A DNA stretch of 64,000 nt from contig CM069449.1 in the NCBI GenBank assembly GCA_035610835.1, positions 61,962,292 to 62,026,291 of the forward strand, in the 5' to 3' direction. The notes under the pieces were generated by a model, which made no database searches, was not told where the DNA came from, and saw only the letters and a list, made by a program, of their open reading frames with translations. Positions 21,864 to 32,699 of the stretch are shown here, piece by piece (positions within the stretch are counted from its first letter, which is position 1; the number at the start of each line of letters is the position of its first letter). Source of the stretch: Ophiura sarsii. Taxonomy: Eukaryota; Echinodermata; Ophiuroidea; Amphilepidida; Ophiuridae. The position numbers and the translations under genes are program-made.

Positions 21864-22735
21864 GGTATGCACATACATACATACATACACACATAATCTT
21901 TATTTATCCACGATACATAGGTCAACTTAAAACAGCTGTTTTTCACTGAGGCAGTGATAAAGTCAATATAATTAACATTTTATATAATAATAAATTACAT
22001 AATATAACATATTTCTTGAATCTTATAGTTTATACAGTGTAATAAAACAAGATTACAACAATTGAATTTTAAGATATCGATAATTACAACTGACACATTC
22101 GTTTAAGACGGTTGATAAATAAACTAATATTGGGGGAGACTTGAATATTTTTATCAAGTTTGTTCCATTCAATGGCACCCCTATAAGAAAAACTGTGTTT
22201 TTTATAATTTGTTTTAGGTTTAGGAATAATAGCATTATATACTTACTTCTGCGTAAATTGTAATTAATTACATCATTATACAAAAGTAATTAAATCATTC
22301 AAATATGAATTTGATGGTGCACTATCATTGAGTATTTTATTTATAAGACAAAATATTACAGTCGTATGTTTGTCTACTATCAAGTGGTAAGCATTTAAGT
22401 TTGTTAAGAACTTCAAGACTAGTAGGTGTATCCCAAGCTACTCCACAAATAATACGAGCAGACCTGTTTTGAATAATTTGAAGACGAGATGCTGAAGTTA
22501 AGCCACAATTTGCCCATACAATATTACAATACTGTAGATGAGGAAGTACTATGGCACTGTATACAGTTTTAGGAATATCATGTGAAAGAAATGGCTTCGC
22601 TCGCTTTAACGTGTGTAGACCCTTCAATGCTTTTTTTTTCGGGTATATTCAATATTTTCATTCCAAGTTAAATGTTTATCAATAATTACACCAAGATGCT
22701 TACATTTATCAACTTTAGTTAAATATAAGTAACGT
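21864..22735 (-). mobile_element. CR1/Jockey-like LINE 3' end
   Basis: The minus-strand frame encodes the C-terminal reverse-transcriptase region: a LGVIIDKHLTWNE motif, then a run of A in the coding strand that breaks the frame, then AIVLPHLQYCNIVWANC and the IQNRSARII thumb region. A final YRGAIEWNKL-like box follows near 22170. It ends in AATAAAG and a (TGTA)n tail at about 21866-21890. It is 5'-truncated and frameshifted, so dead. It would lie in the first PRDM10 intron. Confidence 0.85.
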
Positions 22736-22739
22736 CTGT

Positions 22740-23860
22740 ATCATTAAATGACTATTTGATTAACGGTTTTGAATCAGGATAATGACTTCAATCATTTATT
22801 TTGTTGGTAACTGTGAAGAATCAAATATTTCTTTTTCGGACCTCCGAATTTTCCTCGGAGCTATGTGTGTAAAATTCCTTGTTTCCAAAGTGAAAATGTT
22901 TTGATTCAACACAGTAATAACCTCTAGGCTCTAAACAACTGATAAGCAGTCGTTATCCTTTAATTAAAGTACCGCAATAGATTTGACACATCTTACAAAA
23001 ATGACCTGTCAAAATATTGATTGAAGAATTTGAAGTAAACTGCAAATGTAAAACACCTGTTTGATTCATTTTTATTTATTTTAGTAACAGTGTTACTAAC
23101 ACATATAACATAAATTATAATTGCACAAGTTTGTATATAATTTCTAAAGCAAGAAATCAGATTGTAGATTAGAGAGATGGTTTTGTAATTAAATCATTGA
23201 TAATTTAATCTGGGTTGAATCTTTTTTGAGTTCACGATGGCGATGTCAAAGCAGATCTATGAGCATTGCATCTTTTTCTGAATAGAATAGGCCTAAATAG
23301 GACAGAACTTACAGCGAGAATTGCACATTTTCTTGTGCAGAACAATGGTATTTCAATATGAAATGATGTTGATGATCAGGTTGTATCTCAAAGGGAATTT
23401 GTGCGCCGAAGTGTTTATTGTCATATTTTTTCTTCTTCTTTTTCGAACACCACATCATCATCACCACATGTATTAATAATTAATAACACACACACACTTA
23501 ATTATGTATTTTTGGCACTTTTTAGTCAATATTTGCAAAAAAAACAAAAAACGATCCTAGATAATTTTTATAGATGATGTTGAAATTTTGAATCAGAAAC
23601 TGATTTTGTTAGGTTGTCTGAAAATGTTTGGCCCCCAAAAAGTGATTTTGGGCAAAATTTGAGGCAAAAATGTAGAAATCACTATTTTTTGTGAAATTTC
23701 TTTTTCATTGAAATATACCGGTAGTTGAAAATTATGGACACACAAAAAAATTTACACACAACAAAGACAGGTATGATTTTTGATTTTCTTCGACCTTTTT
23801 TTTAATTTTGAAGGAATATTTGAAAATAACAAATAACAAAACATTGGAACGGTGTCAAAA
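22740..23860. other. Intronic/intergenic, no gene seen
   Basis: AT-rich. A Harbinger-like end (ACTTGGCC then TAA, about 23911-23921) lies just beyond; its partner end was not found. Confidence 0.4.
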
Positions 23861-23861
23861 A

Positions 23862-26800
23862 TCAGTACGGACGGGGACGTGAAACATGTTGAAACACATA
23901 ATTTTTGTTACTTGGCCTAATATTTAATAATATTATTAAATAATTTAAATTTGAATGAAAATAAATGAAACTGTGATAACTCGGAATTCTCCGGGTTACG
24001 CACACGCGAATTGGGTTAATTAAACAACTGATAAGAAAACACGTCACACATTGGTTACGTTGTCGTTTTCGTACACGCCCAGTTGATGAGTCGGGTAAAT
24101 CATCTTGATCGTCATCTTCAAAATCACTTAGATGTAAACTTGAACCAAATGTACTACTTACAGGGGATGACATAGGGCTAGTTTCAGGTGTAGTATACTG
24201 GGAAGAATTAAGGGAATTAGCTAATGAGTGTGGTGGTGATTGTGGTGGTTGGTCGGCACTTGGCCGTACAACTACAACAACCTCGCCTGAATCGGGTGGT
24301 CTAGGCGGGGTCGGTGATACCACCTCACTTGAGGGGTGAAGGGGACGATTCCCAGATGCCTTAGGCACTGGTGGTACATGTCCCGATGGGGTAGGGTGAT
24401 GACTACTATCGATGCAAGGTTTAAGTTTGTCATGATGTACTACAAAAGTTCGGGATTTTGAATTCGAATTATCCGACAATTCGTATGTGTGTCCCGAGGG
24501 TGAATGACGCAATACTACATAGGGCCCTAGCCAGCGTGGCGAGAGTTTTGACTCACGCCTCGGGTTACAGTAATATACTTTGTCGCCAGCGTTATATTCC
24601 GTAAACCTAGTATTTCTATCATGGTATTTCGCTTGCGAATTTTGTGCAAGCCTAATATTTTCTAAGGCTTGTTCATGCGCTGCGATAATTCGCGACGACA
24701 TAAGCTTAACATAGTCATGACTGTTTTCACTGAATTTCTGGGTACCTGCCGTCAGTAAATGAATAGGGAGGATTGGATCCCTACCGAACATCAGAAAATA
24801 GGGTGTGTATTTGGAAGAAGAGTGAATTTTGGTGTTGTAGGCAAATTCAACTTCAGACAACATATTATCCCACTGATCTCCAAAAACCTCCAGTTTCCTA
24901 GCTACATGGTCTTTAAACGTGCGATTGATTCTTTCAGCTAAACCATTACTGGGAGGATGGTAAGGAGTAGATCTGCGTTTCTGAATACCAAATAATTGAC
25001 ACAGTTCTTGAAATAGCTTTGATTCATATTGGGTACCTTGATCCGAAATCAAATGCATTGGGACACCATATACCAGAATATAGTTTTCAAAAACGCATTT
25101 TGCTACTGTTTCTGCGGTTTGATCTTTGACCGGGTACAATTTCACATATTTACTGAACAGGTCGCTGACCGTAACGACATATCGGTTGCCATTTCTAGAA
25201 TAAGGCAAGACCGCTATATCTGTTGAAACAATTTCAAGAGGATATGTGGCAGTTATCGGCTTTAAAGGCGCTCGATATGGTGGATTCGGATTCATGAACT
25301 TCTGGCATTGTGAACATGTTTTACAGTGGTTCTCGAAATCATTCTTCATCCCTGGCCAAAAACACAGTTTGTTTGCATTGTCATAGGCTGTCATGAACGC
25401 TGCATGTCCCGCAATCTGTGATCCATGAAATTGCCTTAAGATAACTGGAATCCAAGTTTTGGGAATAAGAACTTGTTTAAATTTAGATCTGGGTGACCGT
25501 CTATAAACTAGTCCGTCCAAGTCGTCAATGTATAATTTGTCAAATTCCTTACAAATAGCCTTTAACCACTGGTTATCAGGTAACGGGTCGCGTGGCAGCG
25601 AACCGTCAATTAACCATGATTTGACTGTGTGTATAGTTGTGTCAAGTGTCTGTGCTATACTAATGTCAAGGTCCCCATCGCGTAAACAACTTTGAAATGA
25701 CGCATTTAAAGGAGATTGACCTACATTCGTGGTTGTATCATTATCATTGCAAATTGAGTTCTCATGGCCCGTATTACATGTAGTTCCTTGAACTTCTGTG
25801 ACTTCAGATAGGTGGTAAGGAACTGAATTTTCTTGTGGGGTTTGACCAGTGACAGTTGTTTCACGCAAGAGTACTTCTTTTACTACTGAAGGGTGACGTG
25901 AAAGTTGATCGGCGTTAATATTCGTCGATCCTGGCTTGTATAGTATGTCCCAATTCAATGGATCAATTTCACTCAACCATCTAGATCTCCTATTATGGGG
26001 GTCAGTCAAACGATCTAGTGACAATGTCCTAAGTCTTGTGAGGGGTTGGTGATCAGTGTAAATAGTGAATTTAGCACCCAACAAATAATGCCTAAATTTA
26101 CGTATAGCTGACACTATGGCGAAAAATTCGCGATCAAATGTGCAATATCTGCGCGCTGTCGGTGATAATGAGGCAGAATAATAATACACCACTTTATCAA
26201 TACCGTCAACTTCTTGCGATAAGACCGCGCCTACCGCGTTAGATGACGCATCACACGTGAGCGCGAACGGCTTATCGAAGTTAGGGTATGTAACTATGGG
26301 TTGAGTGACTAGTTTTTCGCGCAAAGTAGTGAAGGCGTGCTCGCATTCTTCAGACCACTCGTAATTAACGTCTTTCTTTGTAAGCGCGTGGAGCGGTGAA
26401 GCAATTTGTGCAAAATCTTTAACCATACGCCTATAGTAACCGCAAAGTGCGACGAAACCTTTGACTTCTTTAGGATTCGTGGGACGCGGCCATTCCTTGA
26501 CTTTGATAAGATTGTCTGGGTCGGGGGCGATACCATGCTCATTCAGAATATGACCCAAAAACTTTATCTCGCGCATAAAGAACTTACATTTGTCTACTCG
26601 CAATGTGAGATTCGCCGCTCTAAACCTACCGAATGCTTCTTGAAGTGCCTTAAATGTGTCTTCAAAACACTTGCTGAAAAAGCATACATCATCTAAATAT
26701 ATTACGCATTGTTTCCCATTCATTCCTTTAAGTACTTTTTCCATCAGTGCTTGAAAAGTGCCTGGGGAGTTGCATAATCCTTGGGGTAAACGATTGAACT

Positions 26801-28283
26801 CATAAAGTTCCGTACCCGTGGTGAAAGCAGTTTTGTGCTTATCTTCTTCAGCTAATTCTAATTGAAAAAACCCACTTTTGAAATCAACTAGACAGAATGA
26901 AGAACTTCCGCCCATGTTATCAAGACATTCTTCCAATAAGGGCAGAGGTAAGGCAGATTTTACCGTATGGGAATTTAATTTCCTAAAATCGATCACGCAT
27001 CGATATTCTGCTTTACCTTTCTTCTTTACTAGTAGTATGGGACTAGAATATGCACTTTCACTAGGCCTAATGATGTCATGTTTCAATAAAGTATCTATTT
27101 GCTTGTCCATTTCAATACGTAAAGCTGGCGATGTACGGTATGCTCTAAGCTTGAAAGGTTTATTGTCACCCGTATCAATATAGTGTTGTACTAAGTTAGT
27201 CCTACCGTATGGACGTTCAGGGGTTGAAAAAATATCCCTATACTCAAAAAGAAGATTTTCTACCCTAACTTTTTGATCAGGGGTTAGTGTACTATGTGAC
27301 AAATCAATAGGTGGTTTCATGTCTGAATCAACTACGGGTTTCGTATCACTTAGGCCTACACGTTCATTATCTAATCCAACCTCTTCACCTGTGTCCCACA
27401 CGTCCTCTTCCGCGTCATGAATACCAACTATGTCATGGGAAATATCTGAGATAGGATGTAAACAACCTAATTTGTCTCCCGATTTAATCAAATATTCTGT
27501 ATCTGAATAATTTATTATTGACACTGGGACAGAATTACAATGAGATGTCGACACTAAGGCCGAAGCTATATCTATATCAAACTCAACATCATCTGGCTGA
27601 AAAATACCTGAATAATTAGGCCTAATTATTTTATCCCTCTGGATATGGCCTGAAGTAACGAGATGAGAATTTGGTGGAATTGTCACATCTGAAATAAGTT
27701 GTATTTCTTGTATACTAGGTTCAATGGTACATTTGCATAAAGCTGGGAATCGGTGGCCTTGTATTGTGAGGTAACCATCTTTAAAATGACACGTAACTCC
27801 ATTCGCAACTAACCAATCTATTCCGAGTATCAACGGTTTCGTAGTTGAATGTTTCGGGATTATTTGTACGAGTTGTTTAGTGGTTACATTATTCAGATTA
27901 ATTGGTAATAAGGATGATCCTAAAACTTCGATAGACTCACCCGTTACTGACACTAAAGACTTTGATGGTTTGTGTACATGAGGGGTTGCATTTGAAGATA
28001 GTTTTTGGAAAATATCTTCACGGATGATAGTGCAATCCGCGCCGCTATCAATGAATGCTTGGACACTCAATGTATCTATGTTTACCATTATATACCTAGT
28101 GGGGATACAACTTGGAGAGTGATTCCCCCTTACTGGATGTGGACAATTTGATTTATTATCAGTCATTACTCTCTTCTTCAAAATACCTATGATATCAGGT
28201 TTTTCGGCTCCCAGACAGGAATCGGACTCATAGTCACTGGGAGCCTCTATCCATTTAATGTATCGGCGAACTTTACCTGTTTC
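23862..28283 (-). CDS. pol: Gypsy pol polyprotein (protease, RT, RNase H, integrase)
   Basis: One uninterrupted frame, open from 28283. Counted from the leucine codon at 28181: aspartic protease with DSGAD at about 45-49; reverse transcriptase at about 370-545 with the YLDD active site at 495-498; RNase H from about 620 (CDASSNAVGAVLSQ); integrase with an HHCC zinc-binding module near 950-1000, then a DDE core (STDIAVLP, SDQGTQYE), and a C-terminal GPY/F-type module (WLGPYVV). It is one base back (-1) relative to gag, overlapping it by 37 nt. Its last ~65 codons run into the terminal repeat and beyond it, so the natural C-terminus may be earlier. Confidence 0.93.
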   Translation of the reverse strand, partial: ETGKVRRYIKWIEAPSDYESDSCLGAEKPDIIGILKKRVMTDNKSNCPHPVRGNHSPSCIPTRYIMVNIDTLSVQAFIDSGADCTIIREDIFQKLSSNATPHVHKPSKSLVSVTGESIEVLGSSLLPINLNNVTTKQLVQIIPKHSTTKPLILGIDWLVANGVTCHFKDGYLTIQGHRFPALCKCTIEPSIQEIQLISDVTIPPNSHLVTSGHIQRDKIIRPNYSGIFQPDDVEFDIDIASALVSTSHCNSVPVSIINYSDTEYLIKSGDKLGCLHPISDISHDIVGIHDAEEDVWDTGEEVGLDNERVGLSDTKPVVDSDMKPPIDLSHSTLTPDQKVRVENLLFEYRDIFSTPERPYGRTNLVQHYIDTGDNKPFKLRAYRTSPALRIEMDKQIDTLLKHDIIRPSESAYSSPILLVKKKGKAEYRCVIDFRKLNSHTVKSALPLPLLEECLDNMGGSSSFCLVDFKSGFFQLELAEEDKHKTAFTTGTELYEFNRLPQGLCNSPGTFQALMEKVLKGMNGKQCVIYLDDVCFFSKCFEDTFKALQEAFGRFRAANLTLRVDKCKFFMREIKFLGHILNEHGIAPDPDNLIKVKEWPRPTNPKEVKGFVALCGYYRRMVKDFAQIASPLHALTKKDVNYEWSEECEHAFTTLREKLVTQPIVTYPNFDKPFALTCDASSNAVGAVLSQEVDGIDKVVYYYSASLSPTARRYCTFDREFFAIVSAIRKFRHYLLGAKFTIYTDHQPLTRLRTLSLDRLTDPHNRRSRWLSEIDPLNWDILYKPGSTNINADQLSRHPSVVKEVLLRETTVTGQTPQENSVPYHLSEVTEVQGTTCNTGHENSICNDNDTTTNVGQSPLNASFQSCLRDGDLDISIAQTLDTTIHTVKSWLIDGSLPRDPLPDNQWLKAICKEFDKLYIDDLDGLVYRRSPRSKFKQVLIPKTWIPVILRQFHGSQIAGHAAFMTAYDNANKLCFWPGMKNDFENHCKTCSQCQKFMNPNPPYRAPLKPITATYPLEIVSTDIAVLPYSRNGNRYVVTVSDLFSKYVKLYPVKDQTAETVAKCVFENYILVYGVPMHLISDQGTQYESKLFQELCQLFGIQKRRSTPYHPPSNGLAERINRTFKDHVARKLEVFGDQWDNMLSEVEFAYNTKIHSSSKYTPYFLMFGRDPILPIHLLTAGTQKFSENSHDYVKLMSSRIIAAHEQALENIRLAQNSQAKYHDRNTRFTEYNAGDKVYYCNPRRESKLSPRWLGPYVVLRHSPSGHTYELSDNSNSKSRTFVVHHDKLKPCIDSSHHPTPSGHVPPVPKASGNRPLHPSSEVVSPTPPRPPDSGEVVVVVRPSADQPPQSPPHSLANSLNSSQYTTPETSPMSSPVSSTFGSSLHLSDFEDDDQDDLPDSSTGRVRKRQRNQCVTCFLISCLINPIRVCVTRRIPSYHSFIYFHSNLNYLIILLNIRPSNKNYVFQHVSRPRPY
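23970..24061 (-). repeat. Gypsy 3' terminal direct repeat
   Basis: 92 bp identical to 30618-30709. On the minus strand it contains TGTGTGACGTG near its start and TTATCACA near its end, so a TG...CA LTR is possible. At 92 bp it would be extremely short for a Gypsy LTR. Confidence 0.7.
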
Positions 28284-29536
28284 CTATAAGGCGAGGGAGA
28301 TCGGTCCCCCGATCTAGTTGACGGGGAATTTCCCCTGGGGTACGGACTGTTAGACCTATATTTCTGTCTTGTATCATTGCCGTAAGGGCTGTTAGACCTA
28401 GAATTTCGGTTGTCACTATAAGGGCTGGCAGACCTTTGATCCCGGTTATCGTACCGGTATGGGCTGTTAGGCCTAGAATTTCGGGTATCATACCGATATG
28501 GGCTATTAGGCCTAGAATTACGAGCATCATACCGATATGGGCTATTAGGCCTATAACCTCGTCCATCATAGGGACGGTTGCTTTGATTATATCCACGATT
28601 ATTAGGCCTATAGTCACGCGAACCGTAATTGCTATTTGCAAATGAATTGGAGGTCTCGCGTGCGTTCCTGCCTGAATTTGAATTTGAACGGTTATAATTA
28701 GGCCTATCATTTGAAAAAGAACGTTCACTATTCTGGCCCGCTGACAAATCTCTACGCCTATCAAAGTTTCGAGACCTATCATGTTCAGCCGTTGTGGCTT
28801 CATTAGTTATTTTCATTTCCAATGATTTAACTTTATCAACCAATTCTTTCAACAGTGACTCAGATGTATCAGTGTATTTATTTGAAGTCATTGTTTTTGT
28901 CTCGTCGATCGTAGCCACAGTCGCTGGTAGCGTCTGAGCTGGATGTGGAACGCCTAATGCTAAAGGGTGCGCATAACCTGGGTTGTACCCCATACCTACT
29001 TTGTGGAGTTCAAGTTGTGCCCTTTCAACATTTTTAGCCAATTCTATGATATCTTGCAATGTGACTGCATTGAGTTCCAACGCTCTACTGCGCAAAATAG
29101 GGTCTACTCCCGCGAGTATACGCCTAAAAACTTCTGCATTTTGTTGGTCTGCGTCATAGGTCGGGAACGCGCGTCTAACCAAATTTCGTACCTGCGCTAC
29201 AAACACCTCAATGTGTTCATTCGGAGCCCTGACGCGAGCTGTAAGTGAATCCCTAAATAAGCGCAGAAACGCATCATTGTTAAAAACTTGGCACATTTCA
29301 TGTTTCAACCTTTGATAATCCCCTTGTGTCGCAGGAGCGAGGCTAGCATATACTTCATAAGCTGTACCTGACAACTTATGTGGTACTAGTGAACGTAATC
29401 GTTCGTTTACGTCTCCGTCTTGGTCTAGTGTCCTTATAGCAATTTCTAGACGGTCAAACCAAGGTTCAATGACCTCCCCTGGTTTTCCCTCAAATTTTTC
29501 GGGCAATTGAATTTGGAAAGCCCAATTATTCGCCAT
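28247..29536 (-). CDS. gag: Gypsy gag
   Basis: A 429-residue protein starting MANNWAFQIQLPEKFEG. The first 190 residues look like a retrotransposon Gag capsid (PWFDRLEIAI, FRDSLTARVR, FRRILAGVDP). The tail is Arg/Ser/Tyr-rich with repeated NSRPNSPYRYD units. No CCHC zinc knuckle is present, so nucleic-acid binding probably relies on the basic disordered tail. The stop is TAG at 28247-28249. Confidence 0.9.
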   Translation of the reverse strand: MANNWAFQIQLPEKFEGKPGEVIEPWFDRLEIAIRTLDQDGDVNERLRSLVPHKLSGTAYEVYASLAPATQGDYQRLKHEMCQVFNNDAFLRLFRDSLTARVRAPNEHIEVFVAQVRNLVRRAFPTYDADQQNAEVFRRILAGVDPILRSRALELNAVTLQDIIELAKNVERAQLELHKVGMGYNPGYAHPLALGVPHPAQTLPATVATIDETKTMTSNKYTDTSESLLKELVDKVKSLEMKITNEATTAEHDRSRNFDRRRDLSAGQNSERSFSNDRPNYNRSNSNSGRNARETSNSFANSNYGSRDYRPNNRGYNQSNRPYDGRGYRPNSPYRYDARNSRPNSPYRYDTRNSRPNSPYRYDNRDQRSASPYSDNRNSRSNSPYGNDTRQKYRSNSPYPRGNSPSTRSGDRSPSPYRKQVKFADTLNG

Positions 29537-29709
29537 GGTAACTACAGATTGAGCAAATTATTTTCTAAATACTTTTCAAAATATTCTAGTAAGTAGTATA
29601 TACATACATACAAATATGAATACAACCTTATAATTACATCAATATGTGAATACAACAACTTACATAGGAATTAGTTAAACACTACTTATATTTTGTAAAC
29701 ACTACTGTA

Positions 29710-30330
29710 CTATTCTTTAACTATCCATTCTTCAGTCACAAATTGGTGCTGAGGATCTTGTGCTTGTTGAAGTGATTGAGTTTCCACGTTTTCTACTTGT
29801 GGTGTTTCGGTTTGCGTGGCTATTGATGGCTGAGTCAAAATATCAATATCATTTTGGACACTCTGGTCATTTTGGACATTTTGGGCAGGCTCTTCGTTAA
29901 CATGGTGAACATTGTCCTGACCCTCAGGAGAAACACGAGGCGAGGGTTGTTGTCCTGTGTATACGTCACCAATGCCATAAGGAATCGAATTTGGTTCGAT
30001 ACCTGGGAAAGTTTGAACTTTAATTCGTGCACTATACACTATCAACAATTTGTGTGCGGCAACTGTAATGCCTGGTAACTCCGAACAATAAAGGTTTTCC
30101 AACGAATTAGGCCCACAGGGGCTATCAAGTAGCGTGTAACCACTATGTAATATAGATTGTTTTATAATTTGACAGTGTGTGTGACTGTTTAGTTTTGCAA
30201 ATACTACGTGACATTCAATGTCTATTGACCCTGAACTATTGTGTCCTGAATTTACAAAGTCGCCTGTTATACAAAGGAATTGTCCTTCAAAGCATGATGG
30301 CCAAGGTGCCGGAATATTGAGACCTAACAT
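29710..30330 (-). CDS. Extra ORF 5' of gag, function unknown
   Basis: A 206-codon frame between the 5' terminal repeat and gag. The first half looks folded, with several Cys and hydrophobic runs (PSCFEGQFLCITGDFV, CHVVFAKL, LLIVYSARIKVQ). The second half is Gln/Asn/Glu-rich and probably disordered. A separate ORF ahead of gag is not usual in Gypsy elements. I recognise no domain. Alternatives: an accessory element protein, or a captured host exon. Confidence 0.6.
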   Translation of the reverse strand: MLGLNIPAPWPSCFEGQFLCITGDFVNSGHNSSGSIDIECHVVFAKLNSHTHCQIIKQSILHSGYTLLDSPCGPNSLENLYCSELPGITVAAHKLLIVYSARIKVQTFPGIEPNSIPYGIGDVYTGQQPSPRVSPEGQDNVHHVNEEPAQNVQNDQSVQNDIDILTQPSIATQTETPQVENVETQSLQQAQDPQHQFVTEEWIVKE

Positions 30331-30617
30331 GTTTCAATAATCATTTTATACACATTTATGTTACTATTTGTAGTAGACAAAATCAGAAATCAGAAGTATC
30401 AATGCATTGAGAATATTAAGTGGGGAAAAAAAAAATTTGCCGTTTAACCTAGCTTTACTGTCGATAAATGAGATTTAATTTATGAATTGTTTGGCCTTGT
30501 CTTACCGTCCATCCTACTGTTACTGTTCGCCATCGTCCGCTCTGCTCCACACACAAACACAAAATCTCCTCCTCACAATTCAAAACTTCAAAAACTTTCT
30601 GCCCCGATTGGCTACCA

Positions 30618-30709
30618 CTGTGATAACTCGGAATTCTCCGGGTTACGCACACGCGAATTGGGTTAATTAAACAACTGATAAGAAAACACGTCACACATTG
30701 GTTACGTTC
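30618..30709 (-). repeat. Gypsy 5' terminal direct repeat
   Basis: Identical to the 3' copy. One base after the ATCACA end comes TGGTAGCCAATCGGGGCAG, which starts TGG as a tRNA primer-binding site should. Which tRNA it would match was not determined. Confidence 0.7.
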
Positions 30710-32243
30710 AGGAACTCCTGCTTGGTATATTGTACGACTTCTTCTCTCTTTCTCCTTCCTCCAACAACCCCCTTCTTCTCCTCTACACTCACTTTTTGTT
30801 CTGCTGCTCCCATCCCACGCTAAAGCAACACCGGCCAATCACCTCCTTACAGGGCGTGCCTAGGCACTTAGACCATGTAACAAGGTGATTGTCCATCGTC
30901 CCAGTCACGTGGATTATGGGGGGCAGCATACTATAATGTATTAAAGTGATTACTATGCTATAATCTTGGGGAAAATAGTGGTGTAAGCATTAAAGGTGAA
31001 ACGAAAACGTTTCACCTTCTTTTGCCTCACCTACACATTTATGTATTGTTTAGTGGCACATAATTAATAATGATATTATTAATCATGTCTCACTTTGTAG
31101 GATATGATATTCTTACAAAACTTTTGGCCATTTCTAAAAAGTAAAAAACGTAACGAGAGAGCGGGTGACAAGAAACTCATCATTCAGTTATACCCCACCC
31201 TAAATCCTATCCCCCATCTCCAACCAGCCCGAGCTCACAATTACTAAAGTGTGATTCAACACACAAACAGCACCATGGCATGACATTAAAACTTTTTAAT
31301 TGGCACCACTCCACACACCAGAACCAACCATTCATGAACACCAGACACAGAGGGTCAATGGATTCATCCAAAGGGGTAAAATGCAGACTGTCTCAACAAA
31401 ATACTCTCACTAAAATGAGCCCGCCCAACAAACGATGGTATAACGGTAACACTTTACACCCAAAATGTTCACAGTATACGCCCAATAGCGAACAGTGATG
31501 TGTGGATGCTGTCCTTATGCAGCCCAATTTGGGCGTGAACGCGACCGTACCTGGACGTAATCTAAAAAGGCCTGATCCATTTTTACCAACAAAGAAATGG
31601 TCCGTTTCTTCCCCCCTCAATTTTTCCTTGAGGTGTAAAAAATATTCTGAGGGACGTATAAACTTACAGCACACTATGCGTTTAATATTATTCTACAAAT
31701 TAAATAACTACGTTTTCGAAAGGTTATTATGCTGGAATTAATTTGAACATAATGTCGTGTGATATACGCAGTTTATTACGTGGAATAATTAAATATTCAA
31801 TGTGAAGAATCGCATTACGAGTCGCCATTTTGATAAATCGACCTCCCCCGCGGCCCAGAATGGCAAAGGAAAAGTGATCCAAAATGCATCCATAGTTTAC
31901 CGGTAATAAAGCCAAATTACCTTTCAAATAATCAATAATATACTTAAGACAACATTGTGTGTTAGATTGAACCTAAACGGGTGAGAAATCGTAACAAAAT
32001 CGGTCATATGTCTCGCCGTGAAAGATCAAGGCATAACATTTTAGGTGGGTTTCATTCTCCTGGAATATTCCACAAATAAACGGCACTAAAATCATAACAT
32101 TATGACACTTAAAAAGCGTAATTCATACAAAATATGATACAAGTTTACTGATATACAATAAATATAACAACTACGTGAGAGTAAACGTGCACTCAAAGCG
32201 CAAAATAATGTAATTATTTACAGAAAAAAATGCACATACTTAC
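30710..32243. other. Proposed PRDM10 intron 1, no gene seen
   Basis: Pyrimidine-rich then mixed sequence. Overlapping frames at 31393-31741 on both strands have no recognisable domain and are treated as chance. Confidence 0.4.
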
Positions 32244-32330
32244 CAAACCTAGTCCCTATCTTTTCCGTTGTTTTCGCCGTGCCCCGTTATGGTTTGTCAG
32301 TCACGTAAGAGACGCTGTGTGATTGGTCAA
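32244..32330 (-). promoter_or_regulatory. PRDM10: Candidate PRDM10 promoter and 5' UTR exon
   Basis: On the minus strand TTTG|GTAAGTATG is a near-perfect splice donor (exon end 32244). Behind it is a GC-richer stretch with CpGs (ACGGGGCACGGCGAAAAC), a TTACGTGAC site, and an inverted CCAAT box in TTGACCAATC (32321-32330). Splicing to the acceptor at 21556 would make a 10.7-kb first intron. No mRNA evidence; inferred from signals only. Confidence 0.45.
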
Positions 32331-32699
32331 TAGAGAACTTGTTCCAATATGGAAAATAATAGGGTTGGTTATTATCCTGGGTCATTATTTAAACATAAAT
32401 TACGGTTGAATAACTTAAGAGCATTTTATCATGTAATATTTAATGACAAGTTTTGTGTAATTAACGAGAAATAACTTTTGTGTGTGTGTAATAAAATGTC
32501 ATACACTACGCGTCAGATTTGCTGAAACCAATCAGAATACATCTACTATGCTATCCTGGACTTGTCACGCTAATGAATATTAATGATGACAGGGCTCACA
32601 GGGCGTGTGTTTTATAATTGATTGACAGTCCGGGTAATCTTGATTTAGTGCATGGGCAAAACTTTATTTTTACGCAGAGCACGAAAACGGGTTTACTAT

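Larger units (their letters stand above)
23970..30709 (-). mobile_element. Gypsy (Metaviridae) LTR retrotransposon, nearly intact
   Basis: Order on the minus strand: 92-bp terminal repeat, 206-codon ORF, gag, pol, 92-bp terminal repeat. No chromodomain follows the integrase and no env-like ORF is seen. The terminal repeats are identical by eye, so insertion is recent. I found no flanking target duplication and no clear polypurine tract, so the exact ends are uncertain. It sits in the same orientation as PRDM10, inside the proposed first intron. Confidence 0.85.

Noticed and set aside
31393..31741. Overlapping frames of 79-93 codons on both strands
   Set aside because: No motif, no splice or start context, and open on both strands, which is typical of chance.
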